NCBI GenBank assembly: GCA_944321735.1
Contig: CALUMK010000010.1
Location: 28,040 to 92,039 of the forward strand
Direction of reading: 5' to 3'
Source of the DNA: an uncultured Bacteroidales bacterium
GTDB lineage: Bacteria > Bacteroidota > Bacteroidia > Bacteroidales > P3
Length of the DNA stretch: 64,000 nt
The notes under the pieces are model-generated. The model was not told the DNA's origin and searched no databases. It was given only the letters and a program-made list of their open reading frames with translations. Of this stretch, positions 1-8,146 are shown piece by piece. Both the position numbers and the translations under genes were made by a program. Each line of letters opens with the position of its first letter. Position 1 is the stretch's first letter.

Positions 1-21
1 AAACTTCGGCAACGCAGCCAA

Positions 22-2049
22 TCAGCCATTTCCCTCTGCTTCGCCTATCTCGGTCCGCCGGGCCGCCTTCACTTCCTCCACCACCCCGCAGACCATCTGT
101 TTGAGCTGCACCATGAACTGGGCGGCAGAGTATTTCCCGTCGGCTATTTCCCTTAGTTTCTTCTCCCATTGCCCGGTCAGTTCGGCCGACTTGAGCAAGC
201 GATTCTGTATCGTCTCGATCAGTTTTATCCCCGTCGGCGTAGGCAGAATCCGCTTCTTGTCCTTATAGACATACTTGCGCTTGAGCAAGGTCTCTATAAT
301 CGCCGCCCGGGTGGAAGGCCTCCCTATCCCGTTGGCTTTCATCAGATCGCGCAGTTCCTCATCGTCCACGTTCTTGCCCGCCGTCTCCATCGCCTTGAGC
401 AAATCGCCCTCGCTCATATACTTGGGAGGCTGGGTCTGCTTCTGGACAATTTCCGGCTTATGCGGTCCTTTCTCGCCCACCTTGTACTCCGGCAGCACAT
501 TTTCTTGATTATCCTTCTCCTCCTCTTCCCCTTGCTGCGCCTTGGAAGGGAACACCACCCGCCAGCCAGGCTCGGTTATCACCTTGCCGGTAGCTTTGAA
601 TTGTATCAGCGTGTCTTTCTTCTTTTTGCCTTTCCCCGCCGAACTAGTTTCCCCGCTTTCTTCGCGCGATGCCAAAGCGGACTGATTGCCGCCTGCCGAA
701 ACCGCCGCCTCAACATCCTCCGGGCTTTCCCCCACTTCCGGCATCGTACGCTCCAAGCTTTCCGCAACATTCCCTTGAAGCCCGGCATCCGCATCGGGCA
801 ACCCGCCCGCCATTCCGCCCAAGTCCACTTGCGCCATCACCGTCGTGTTGGCATACTCGCAATCGGGATAAAACACCGCGATGAAACGGCGGATTACCAT
901 ATCCAACACCAATTTCTCGTTCCGGTTCAGCGTGGCAGCCGCCCCGAACTCCCCGGTGGGAATAATGGCATGGTGGTCGGTTATCTTCTTGTCGTTAAAT
1001 ACCTTGCTACTCTTTCGCAAGCTTTTCTGCGCCAATAAAGGAGCGGTCAGATCGGCGTACGGGCTTAGTCCGCGCAACATCCCCGGCACTTTGGGATAAA
1101 TGTCGTTGGGAAGGAAGTTGGTATCGACGCGAGGATAGGTAGTCAGTTTCTTTTCGTAAAGGTTCTGAATGATTTGCAAGGTCTCATCGGCCGAGAAGCC
1201 GAACTTTTTGTTGCTTTCCACCTGCAAAAGGGTCAAATCGAAGAGCTTGGGCGGATGCTCCTTGGCCTTTTTCTTTTCCACCTTGGTGATTTCCAGCGGT
1301 TTGTCCGCCACTTGCCGGCAAAGCTCCTTGGCGGCCTCTTCCGTGGCGAGCCTGCCTTTGGTACTTTGGAACTGGCCTCCCCGGTAAAGGGTACGGAGTT
1401 CCCAAAATTTTTCCGGCTTGAAATTCTCTATCGCCTTCTGGCGTTCCACCAAGATAGCCAAGGTCGGGGTCTGGACGCGGCCTATCGACAAGACCTGGCC
1501 GGGGATGCCGAATTTGAGGGTATAGGCGCGGCTGGCATTCATCCCCAGCAGCCAGTCGCCGATGGCCCGCACCGAACCGGCAGCATAGAGATTGTCGAAA
1601 TCGGAAGCGGGATAGAGTTTGGCGAAGCCTTCCTTGATGGCTTCTTCGGTCAAAGAGGATATCCAAAGGCGTTTCACCGGCACTTTGCAGCCCGCCTTCT
1701 GCATGACCCATCGCTGGATTACTTCCCCTTCCTGCCCGGCATCGCCGCAGTTGATCACTTCCTCGCACCGGGCCATCAGGTCGCTCAGAATCTGGAACTG
1801 GTTCATGCTGCCTTTTTCCGGAATCAGCTTCAGCTTGAAAGTCGGGGGTATCATCGGCAGCACTTCCATCCGCCAGCGTTTCCATTCGGGGGTATAGTCG
1901 TCGGGCTCGAAAAGGGTGCAGAGATGGCCGAAGGTCCACGACACCCAGTAGCCGTTGCCTTCCATATAGCCGTTCTTGGCGGTCGTGGCCCCGATTACAC
2001 GCGCTATTTCCCTGCCCACGCTGGGCTTTTCGGCTATACAGAGTTTCAT
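22..2049 (-). CDS. topB: DNA topoisomerase III (type IA)
   Basis: This is a 675-residue type IA topoisomerase, which cuts one DNA strand through a tyrosine and decatenates or relaxes DNA. The N-terminus has the TOPRIM start MKLCIAEKPSVGREIARVIG and the acidic GDAGQEGE motif near residue 105. The active-site tyrosine lies in LTTYPRVDTNFLP near residue 305, and the GIGRPSTRA motif typical of the family is near 590. The length is close to that of E. coli TopB, but roughly residues 410-480 are an acidic, low-complexity stretch ending in a GKGKKKK run, an insertion that looks disordered. The start is the ATG complementary to 2047-2049. A mobile element ends 36 bp upstream of it, so the native promoter may be displaced. 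TopB also occurs on conjugative elements, but no conjugation genes are nearby. Confidence 0.95.
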   Translation of the reverse strand: MKLCIAEKPSVGREIARVIGATTAKNGYMEGNGYWVSWTFGHLCTLFEPDDYTPEWKRWRMEVLPMIPPTFKLKLIPEKGSMNQFQILSDLMARCEEVINCGDAGQEGEVIQRWVMQKAGCKVPVKRLWISSLTEEAIKEGFAKLYPASDFDNLYAAGSVRAIGDWLLGMNASRAYTLKFGIPGQVLSIGRVQTPTLAILVERQKAIENFKPEKFWELRTLYRGGQFQSTKGRLATEEAAKELCRQVADKPLEITKVEKKKAKEHPPKLFDLTLLQVESNKKFGFSADETLQIIQNLYEKKLTTYPRVDTNFLPNDIYPKVPGMLRGLSPYADLTAPLLAQKSLRKSSKVFNDKKITDHHAIIPTGEFGAAATLNRNEKLVLDMVIRRFIAVFYPDCEYANTTVMAQVDLGGMAGGLPDADAGLQGNVAESLERTMPEVGESPEDVEAAVSAGGNQSALASREESGETSSAGKGKKKKDTLIQFKATGKVITEPGWRVVFPSKAQQGEEEEKDNQENVLPEYKVGEKGPHKPEIVQKQTQPPKYMSEGDLLKAMETAGKNVDDEELRDLMKANGIGRPSTRAAIIETLLKRKYVYKDKKRILPTPTGIKLIETIQNRLLKSAELTGQWEKKLREIADGKYSAAQFMVQLKQMVCGVVEEVKAARRTEIGEAEGNG

Positions 2050-2085
2050 TTCCTTAGCTTGCTTTACCTATCGATACCCCTTAAA

Positions 2086-2278
2086 CCCAAATCGGTCATT
2101 AGACTTTGGGTAGATTGTCCGCTTATGTCATGCAGCATGCTTCTCGCCTAGCCGAAGGCGTAGCGGGCTACGTCGAGGCGTAGCGAGGAGCAAGATGCGG
2201 ACAGAAGCGGGCAAGATGCCCGAAAGCCTCACTTTCCCAATCAAAAACGGACTCGGCGCGTCTAATGACCGATTTGGG
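2086..2278 (+). mobile_element. MITE-like element, copy A
   Basis: This 193-bp element is bounded by perfect 19-bp terminal inverted repeats, CCCAAATCGGTCATTAGAC on the left and its complement on the right. The flanking five bases are TTAAA on both sides (2081-2085 and 2279-2283), a target-site duplication. The interior holds smaller dyads, including CGTAGC-GG-GCTACG and CGGGC-AAGAT-GCCCG. It has no transposase gene, so it would have to be moved by an enzyme encoded elsewhere. It lies just upstream of the topB start. Confidence 0.9.
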
Positions 2279-2353
2279 TTAAAGGCATAGAGCAGCAAAA
2301 ATACAAAAACCTCTCTGATTCCCGGAAAAACCGTAATATTGGAACCCGCAGAT

Positions 2354-2634
2354 GGCGGTGTGTCATAATGAGCAATCGGCTTCGTTGCTTTGGTTTCACC
2401 GAAAACAGGCTGCACCTCGGCCAAACTCGAACCTATCGGCTGGGTTTGGCTCTCGGTTTGCACTGTTTTTCGAGTCTCGGACTCAGTCACGAACCGCAGT
2501 GCAAGCCGAATGCAGAGGGCATGTCTGCTTGCACTATGCTGAGGCGCAGCCTGCGTTCGCTGCGGAGCAGCAACAGTACGCTCCTTCGTTCTCGCTCTCT
2601 GCGCCTTGCATCTTACTCACTCTGACACACCGCC
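2354..2634 (-). repeat. Hairpin-armed repeat family (R2), copy 1, with enlarged interior
   Basis: Outer arms GGCGGTGTGTCA (2354-2365) and TGACACACCGCC (2623-2634) are perfectly complementary. A short internal asymmetry follows, and then the inner arm ATGAG / CTCAC. Read on the minus strand, the core carries TAAGATGCAAGGCG, GGAGCGTACT and GCAACGAAGC in that order, the same blocks as the copies at 9593-9718 and 63783-63886. This copy is longer than the others because about 150 bp of extra, partly self-complementary sequence sits in the loop. No protein is convincingly encoded. Confidence 0.7.
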
Positions 2635-2765
2635 TGAGATTTATTTCAAATCCCTATTTTGATACACCCTCATCTTTCTCCTAAGCTGCATTTTCTACTT
2701 GAACTTGCTCAGGCAAGCGAAACCCAATCTTGCATTTCCAAACGCAGACACGGTTCCCTATTTAT

Positions 2766-2957
2766 CCCAAATCGGTCATTAGACTTTGGGAGATTGCCCG
2801 CTTGTGTCATGCAGCATGCTTCTCGCCTAGCCGAAGGCGTAGCGGGCTACGTCGAGGCGTAGCGAGAAACAGGATGCGGACAGAAGCGGGCAAGATGCCC
2901 GAATGCCTCATTTTCCTAATCAGAAACGGACTCGGCGTGTCTAATGACCGATTTGGG
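2766..2957 (+). mobile_element. MITE-like element, copy B
   Basis: This 192-bp copy has the same orientation as copy A and the same 19-bp terminal inverted repeats. It is flanked by the direct repeat TTTAT (2761-2765 and 2958-2962). Relative to the other copies it lacks one base about 26 bp from the left end. It stands between topB and the restriction-modification genes, about 345 bp upstream of the methyltransferase start. Confidence 0.9.
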
Positions 2958-3031
2958 TTTATAGAACATACCACATTATTTGTACCTTTGGCTGTAGCGA
3001 AGGTAGCTTGGCCACCATCGTCTAAACAAGC

Positions 3032-3063
3032 TTTGTTTCTAATCTCGACTTTCGCTACCTTTG
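3032..3063 (+). promoter_or_regulatory. Predicted promoter for the methyltransferase-endonuclease operon
   Basis: TTTG at 3032-3035 and TACCTTTG at 3056-3063 are separated by 20 bp, matching the Bacteroidetes -33/-7 promoter pattern. A second -7-like box at 2983-2990 lacks a well-placed -33 partner. The prediction rests on motif match only. Confidence 0.55.
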
Positions 3064-3257
3064 TCTACGGACTCTGGTTGAATCATAGGAAAAACATTGG
3101 ATATAAAGGTTTTTTGAGAAAACCACCACACATGCCAATGGCTATCCAAAGAGCCAGAGAAAAATCAAACAACCTTTTCAAAGGGAGTATGAATCAGCTC
3201 GACCTACTTGGGAGATTCTGCTTTGCATAGTAACTATATGCAGCAAGTCACACGAGT

Positions 3258-3272
3258 CGGCCAGACTGGCCG
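3258..3272. promoter_or_regulatory. Perfect 15-bp dyad upstream of the methyltransferase (possible operator)
   Basis: CGGCCAG-A-CTGGCCG is a perfect dyad around one central base, 29 bp before the methyltransferase ATG. It is GC-rich in an otherwise AT-rich leader. It could be an operator for self-regulation by the methyltransferase or a short hairpin in the mRNA. Its function is inferred only from position and symmetry. Confidence 0.4.
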
Positions 3273-3301
3273 CAAAGTTGAATAAATAGCACAATGAAGC
3301 C

Positions 3302-5176
3302 ATGGCTGAAAAGAAAGAATTTATTTCAAATCGAAAAGCTGTCACATATCTTGATTTGTTTGCAGGGGCTGGAGGATTCAGCGAGGGTTTCATGCAAGCC
3401 TATACGGATGACAAATACTATGACTTCCGTCTGGCGAGCGACATTAACGAGAATTGCGAACTTACGCACCGTATCCGCTATAACAAGATGCTCGGACTTG
3501 ACACAAAATTCATATGCCAAGACATCATGGAGGATTCCTTTCTGCCGAATCTCTTGAAAGAAATCGGCAATCAAGAAATAGATGTCGTCACAGGGGGACC
3601 GAGCTGCCAATCATTCAGCCTCGCAGGACGTAGAAGAAAACTCGATAAGCGCGATGATTTGTTTTATCATTATTTGAAGGTCATCAAAGCCTTACGCCCT
3701 AAATATTTCGTAATGGAAAATGTTAAAGGAATCCTTACCAAAGATGAAGGACGCATAAAAGAGAGGATTCTTCGTGAAATCAGGTCAATCGTTGACGATA
3801 CAAAGATGTACATGTTGTTTGCCTTCATGGATGATGTCCTTAAGCCACAAATGCCCAATTCGCTTTATTACGCTTTATATGTCAGGTTGCATATGGAAAC
3901 ATCCATAGATGATGCAGACAAACAAAATGAAATCTTCTTCAATAACCTTGACCAACAGCTGAAAGATATCACCAAACATCTCCCTTATAGCGTAAGCAAG
4001 AGTGACAAATACGTAAATACAATTCGTCATGGGCTTTTGTTGCTTCAAATGAAGCAGCAGCGTGAAGCCATCCGCAAGCAGGTTATTCAACTGAAAACCA
4101 ACGCTCATATCGACAACGATACCTTTGTAGACGGCTACAATAATATCATCGAGACCCTATCGGACGAACAGATTCGCGAAAAGACTTTGAATGCGATTGA
4201 TAAGATAGCAGAAAGGGGAGATTGCGCAGAAGAAGCCAAAACGCTGAAAAAATCCCTTGAAATCCTTACTTCCACTTTCGATGAGTGTATTGAGTATATC
4301 CAAAAACAACTCCAAGACAATAAAAGCATTCTCGACCATCTGAACGACTTAATGAAGGAGATACGATTATATAACATAGAGGAACCCTTGATACTCCTCT
4401 CTTCCAATTATGGCGTGCCACAGAATCGGGAAAGGGTTGTATTTATTGGCTGCCGGAACGATCAGGAAGTAATCAATGAGATTCCTCCAACAGTTGCAGA
4501 AAAAGACAAGGTAAATGTCTATGAGGCACTTTGGGACTTGAACATGGTTGGCAATGGTGAAACCGCCACTTCGTATAAGAAACCTGAATTGATTCCCGAA
4601 TTTGAAAGCACAAAAATCCAACGAGCTGTTCAAGGCGAACCTGACAAACGCGGGCTTCTATTCTCCGAATGGTCAAAGATTGGCCGTCTAGGGCATCGGT
4701 TCACATTCGATGAAAAACCCTTTTATATACTGAATATGAACGACTTGAATAAACCAACAAAATACCAACGCATGGAACTTTTCAATCATCAGACAAGTCT
4801 TCAGAATAACACTGTGCGTGAACGATTGAAAATCATTGCCAAGTATGGATCCTATGATGATGCAAAAGCAGAACTCCAAGCCAAAGGGGTAGCATCTCAA
4901 AAGCGTAATTATGTAGTCCTGAATCCCCTCGGACAAAGCCCGACTGTCTGCACGATGCCTGATGACTTCATTCATTATTCCGCATACCGTCCTACGACTG
5001 TCCGAGAAATGGCGCGTCTGCAGAGTTTTGACGATTCATTTGTTTTCCAAGGGAAGCGTCAGACCGGAGGCAATAACCGTCAAAAGGAAATACCCCAATA
5101 TACATTGGTAGGCAATGCCGTTCCTCCGCTAATGGCAAGAGCCATCGCCAACACCTTATTGAAACATATTAAATAG
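3302..5176 (+). CDS. DNA (cytosine-5)-methyltransferase of a type II restriction-modification system
   Basis: The 624-residue protein transfers a methyl group from S-adenosylmethionine to carbon 5 of cytosine, protecting the host from the endonuclease encoded next to it. Motif I is DLFAGAGGFSEG (about residues 18-29). The catalytic Cys102 lies in GGPSCQSFS, where Ser replaces the usual proline before the cysteine. ENVKGI (motif VI) is near 139, QNRERVVFIG (VIII) near 375, and VGNAVPPLMA (X) near the C-terminus. About 220 mostly helical residues separate motifs VI and VIII, far more than in minimal enzymes, and this insert may help target recognition or oligomerisation. The endonuclease ATG follows 13 bp after the stop. 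Base composition is visibly AT-richer than the flanking genes, which suggests horizontal transfer. The recognition sequence cannot be read from the protein. Confidence 0.93.
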   Translation: MAEKKEFISNRKAVTYLDLFAGAGGFSEGFMQAYTDDKYYDFRLASDINENCELTHRIRYNKMLGLDTKFICQDIMEDSFLPNLLKEIGNQEIDVVTGGPSCQSFSLAGRRRKLDKRDDLFYHYLKVIKALRPKYFVMENVKGILTKDEGRIKERILREIRSIVDDTKMYMLFAFMDDVLKPQMPNSLYYALYVRLHMETSIDDADKQNEIFFNNLDQQLKDITKHLPYSVSKSDKYVNTIRHGLLLLQMKQQREAIRKQVIQLKTNAHIDNDTFVDGYNNIIETLSDEQIREKTLNAIDKIAERGDCAEEAKTLKKSLEILTSTFDECIEYIQKQLQDNKSILDHLNDLMKEIRLYNIEEPLILLSSNYGVPQNRERVVFIGCRNDQEVINEIPPTVAEKDKVNVYEALWDLNMVGNGETATSYKKPELIPEFESTKIQRAVQGEPDKRGLLFSEWSKIGRLGHRFTFDEKPFYILNMNDLNKPTKYQRMELFNHQTSLQNNTVRERLKIIAKYGSYDDAKAELQAKGVASQKRNYVVLNPLGQSPTVCTMPDDFIHYSAYRPTTVREMARLQSFDDSFVFQGKRQTGGNNRQKEIPQYTLVGNAVPPLMARAIANTLLKHIK

Positions 5177-5189
5177 AAAACGGTTTCAC

Positions 5190-6368
5190 ATGGTCAATAT
5201 GCGTCCATTCACTGACTTTGAGCAGAAGAACTTGAAATTTCTTGTAAACCACAATGTGAAGTTTACACTTGTTGAGATTACCCCTACCGGCTTAGGAAAG
5301 GGCATTCTCGACTCAACTGCCCCTATGCGATCCTATTTCCTTGAAAACGGAATCCACAACTACGAAGAGCAGCTTCAAGGACAAGAACACAAGCAGATGA
5401 AAAACGCTTGCATTCTGACAGAGACCACCAACATTGACACCAAGGCATCTTTCTATCGTCCAAACACAAAGAAAGGTGACCCACGCATGTGGATTTATGG
5501 ATTTGGGTCATACACACAAGGTAATGATATTCATGTCCTTTTCTGGCATGAAAACACATTATACACCATTAATATCACCCGCATTGACATAGAGAAGTGT
5601 TACAACACTGCCATTATCAATCCCATGCAAGAGATTCTAAAAACCATCAACAGAATGGGGAGCTCTGTTTCCGAAGAACTCCTTGGACGCTTCCGTGCGG
5701 TTAAAGACCAATGGTTTGAAACCGAGGTTACCGCCGATACAGGTATCGGAAGAACCATCGAGTCCTTCCTCGGCATCACCATGAACAGCGATAAGACTCC
5801 TGACTACAAGGGTATTGAATTGAAGAGTCACCGAGAGAAAAGAAGCAGCAAGAAGAATGTGCTGTTTACACAAACTCCCGATTGGGACATCAGTACATTG
5901 AAATCCGGGCGTGAAATCGTCGAAAGATATGGCTATGTAAATGCAGATGGATTCAAAACCTACCAGAATACCGTGCAATGCACACCTCCCAACAGCAATA
6001 CGTTATTCCTGAACGTCAACCACTTGAACAAACTCCTTGAACTGCAAGCAGAAAGACAAAACATTGAGGACATTGCCGCATGGAGGTTAGTAAAGTTGCA
6101 CCAACGACTCCTAACAAAACATCGTGAAACATTCTGGATAGAAGTAGAGAACACGCTGAATGATGGCAAGGAGTACTTCCGCTACAAGCAGATTGAACAC
6201 ACAAAGAATCCTAACATCGGCCAATTTGACGTACTCCTTGAGCAGAACATGATCACAGTTGATTTGCTTCTATGCCGCCCAAGCGGGCATGGAGACACTT
6301 ATTCATTCAAAATCAAAAAGAAAGGCATGCCATTGCTCTTCCCTGAAAACGTAATTTATGTCCTATAG
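5190..6368 (+). CDS. Type II restriction endonuclease, MvaI/BcnI-like
   Basis: This 392-residue protein is probably the restriction partner of the upstream methyltransferase. The block TGIGRTIESFLGI (about residues 184-196) followed by PDYKGIELKSHR (204-215) is the signature of MvaI/BcnI-type nucleases. Asp205, Glu210 and Lys212 would form the metal-binding D...ExK active site. Known family members act as monomers and recognise CCWGG or CCSGG; whether this one does is not known. Residues 1-150 are an extra N-terminal domain containing a KKGDPRMWIYG motif, perhaps a DNA-binding or effector domain as in some EcoRII-like enzymes (inference). The start ATG at 5190 could be replaced by the ATG at 5199. 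AT-rich composition matches the methyltransferase. Confidence 0.85.
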   Translation: MVNMRPFTDFEQKNLKFLVNHNVKFTLVEITPTGLGKGILDSTAPMRSYFLENGIHNYEEQLQGQEHKQMKNACILTETTNIDTKASFYRPNTKKGDPRMWIYGFGSYTQGNDIHVLFWHENTLYTINITRIDIEKCYNTAIINPMQEILKTINRMGSSVSEELLGRFRAVKDQWFETEVTADTGIGRTIESFLGITMNSDKTPDYKGIELKSHREKRSSKKNVLFTQTPDWDISTLKSGREIVERYGYVNADGFKTYQNTVQCTPPNSNTLFLNVNHLNKLLELQAERQNIEDIAAWRLVKLHQRLLTKHRETFWIEVENTLNDGKEYFRYKQIEHTKNPNIGQFDVLLEQNMITVDLLLCRPSGHGDTYSFKIKKKGMPLLFPENVIYVL

Positions 6369-6458
6369 CCAATTTGATAAATTTTGCCTATTGGTCCAAT
6401 CTATCCAATACGTCAAAGATACGCAAACGCATCTGCCAAAACATTACACATTATTTTC

Positions 6459-7082
6459 ATGAAAGGCAAAGTGAACTTCAAACCGGGGACGATGATTTAT
6501 CCGTTGCCGGCGGTCTTGGTGGGCTGCGGGGCGAGCGAGGAAGACTACAATCTTATCACCGTTGCATGGACAGGCATCCTCTGCACCAACCCGCCCGTCT
6601 GCTACATTTCCATCCGTCCGGAGCGGCACTCCTACGGCCTTATAAAGAAATACGGCGAATTCACGATAAACCTGACCACTCAGGCTTTGGCCAAGGCTAC
6701 CGACTGGTGCGGGGTCAAGTCCGGGCGGGATTATGACAAATTCAAGGAATGCGGGCTGCAGGCTGCGGCGGGGGAAGAGGTCAAGGCACCGATTGTCGTG
6801 GAATCCCCATTGAGCTTGGAATGCAAAGTGCGGCAGTCGCTGCCTTTGGGTTCGCACGAGGTCTTCATAGCCGATATTGTCAACATCCAAGCCGATGAGA
6901 AGTACATGGATCCGGAAACCGGCAAATTCGACTTGGCCCGTTCCGGACTCTTGGTCTATGCACACGGGGACTACTATGAGACGGGCGAAGCGATAGGCCG
7001 CTTCGGCTGGTCGGTGCAGAAGAAAAAACGGAAAACAAGCAAGCAATCCCCCAAAGGAGGCAATAAAGAAAGCCTTGCCTAA
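6459..7082 (+). CDS. Flavin reductase family protein (flavoredoxin/RutF-like)
   Basis: The 207-residue protein has the split-barrel FMN-binding fold: an N-terminal block with PLPAVLVGC, then ITVAWTGILCTNPPVCYISIR and a GEFTINL strand, as in flavoredoxin-type NAD(P)H:FMN reductases. Such proteins bind FMN in the cytoplasm and pass electrons to partner enzymes; the partner here is unknown. The ATG at 6459 (MKGKVNFKPG) is preferred because the 25 codons upstream in frame are intergenic in character. The C-terminus is lysine-rich. Base composition returns here to the genome norm, which marks the right edge of the restriction island. The gene converges with dedA. Confidence 0.88.
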   Translation: MKGKVNFKPGTMIYPLPAVLVGCGASEEDYNLITVAWTGILCTNPPVCYISIRPERHSYGLIKKYGEFTINLTTQALAKATDWCGVKSGRDYDKFKECGLQAAAGEEVKAPIVVESPLSLECKVRQSLPLGSHEVFIADIVNIQADEKYMDPETGKFDLARSGLLVYAHGDYYETGEAIGRFGWSVQKKKRKTSKQSPKGGNKESLA

Positions 7083-7159
7083 GGAAGCCGAGACCTCTTA
7101 GCACAAGGCTGATGGAAACCGAAGCATAACTGCCGGCATGACAGCCGTCAAGCACAAAA

Positions 7160-7828
7160 CTAAGCTTTTGGGTTCTGCTGTCCTGCCTGAGCTGCCTTGC
7201 GCTTCTTGACTACCCGCTTCACTATAAAATACCCGAGAACCACTACCACGATGGCCAGAATGCCATAGCCAATCTCATGACTGTAGGTCGAAGCCAAGTT
7301 GGATACATCCTCGGTGGTTTCGACATTGGGGAAAGAGACCCGTACCACATAACCCAAAACGGCCAGAACGATATTCCAAAGACCGGCGCCCAGCGTAGTA
7401 AAGAGCAAAAACGTATGCAGCTTCATCTCGGCCAGACCCGCCGGAATGGAAATCAGCTGGCGGACCGCAGGCACCAAACGGCCAAAGAAGGTGGAAACGA
7501 CCCCGTGCTTGCGGAAATATTCCTCGGCATGAGCCACCTTTTCCCCATTGAGCAGGCAAAGATGCCCTACCCGGCTGTTGGCGAACTTATAGACGATAGG
7601 ACGCCCCAGCCATTTGGCCAAGTAATAGTTAATCAACGCGCCCGCATCCGCCCCCAAGGTAGCCACCAAGACCACCAGGACGATATTCATTTCCGAGTCC
7701 GGCCCCAAAGCCAGCCAAGCGGCCGGAGGCACAATCACTTCGGAAGGGAAAGGGATGAACGAGCTTTCAATCATCATTCCCAAGAAAACCGTCCAATAAT
7801 TCAGGTTGTCGAGAAAAAATTCAATCAT
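7160..7828 (-). CDS. DedA family integral membrane protein
   Basis: The 222-residue inner-membrane protein belongs to the DedA/VTT family. These proteins are linked to membrane homeostasis, and several recycle undecaprenyl phosphate or phosphatidylethanolamine across the membrane. The family motif E-x-x-x-P-x-PSE appears as ESSFIPFPSEVIVPP near residues 21-35. The second motif, FFGRLVPAVRQLISIPAG, lies near 114-131 and carries the conserved arginines. Four to five hydrophobic segments are visible, and the tail is rich in lysine (VVKKRKAAQAG). A good promoter lies just upstream on the minus strand. The transported substrate cannot be assigned. Confidence 0.9.
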   Translation of the reverse strand: MIEFFLDNLNYWTVFLGMMIESSFIPFPSEVIVPPAAWLALGPDSEMNIVLVVLVATLGADAGALINYYLAKWLGRPIVYKFANSRVGHLCLLNGEKVAHAEEYFRKHGVVSTFFGRLVPAVRQLISIPAGLAEMKLHTFLLFTTLGAGLWNIVLAVLGYVVRVSFPNVETTEDVSNLASTYSHEIGYGILAIVVVVLGYFIVKRVVKKRKAAQAGQQNPKA

Positions 7829-8146
7829 ATAGCAGCCTGTATTTCGAATTAGAAAGCGCGAAGATAGTGCAAATCGCGTGTAGTGCCAAACTCGCTGTTT
7901 CGGTAAAAATCAAAGGCATCGTGCAAACAGTCCCACCAACCCAACATTCACATCACAATCAATCAATTAAAAAACAAATCACTTCTCACTCAAATCCAAA
8001 TTTCGGCATTTTCATCTTGATTCCACCCCTCCACGCCCCCTGTGACGGCTATCTTCGCCTGCCTTATCGAAAACGGGTACCTTTAACAATACCGTGCCCT
8101 CCTGACGAGGAATGGCAAGACACCTGTCCCGAAGTTGACAAGAACC
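7829..8146. other. Divergent intergenic region between dedA and the DUF2147 gene
   Basis: These 318 bp hold the dedA promoter at the left end. On the right, a TACCTTTA box near 8089 could serve the DUF2147 gene but has no clear -33 partner. No open frame of interest and no strong hairpin were seen. Confidence 0.5.
7859..7890 (-). promoter_or_regulatory. Predicted dedA promoter
   Basis: On the minus strand TTTG (7890-7887) and TATCTTCG (7866-7859) are separated by 20 bp, a close match to the Bacteroidetes -33/-7 pattern. The ATG lies about 30 bp downstream of the -7 box. Confidence 0.5.

Larger units (their letters stand above)
2958..3301. other. Leader region of the restriction-modification operon
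   Basis: These 344 bp between MITE copy B and the methyltransferase contain no recognisable gene. They hold two TACCTTTG boxes (2983-2990 and 3056-3063), an 8-bp inverted pair (GTAGCGAA / TTCGCTAC) around them, a GGTTTT-AAAACC hairpin near 3107-3123, and a 15-bp dyad at 3258-3272. If transcription begins near 3070, the leader is about 230 nt. Confidence 0.5.

Noticed and set aside
2354-2634. Classical integron attC site
   Set aside because: The expected RYYYAAC / GTTRRRY core boxes are not convincing and no integrase or cassette gene is present; only a loose structural analogy remains.
2730-3230. Open frame across MITE copy B and the RM leader
   Set aside because: It depends on the MITE frame, has no start signal and no family resemblance after the element.
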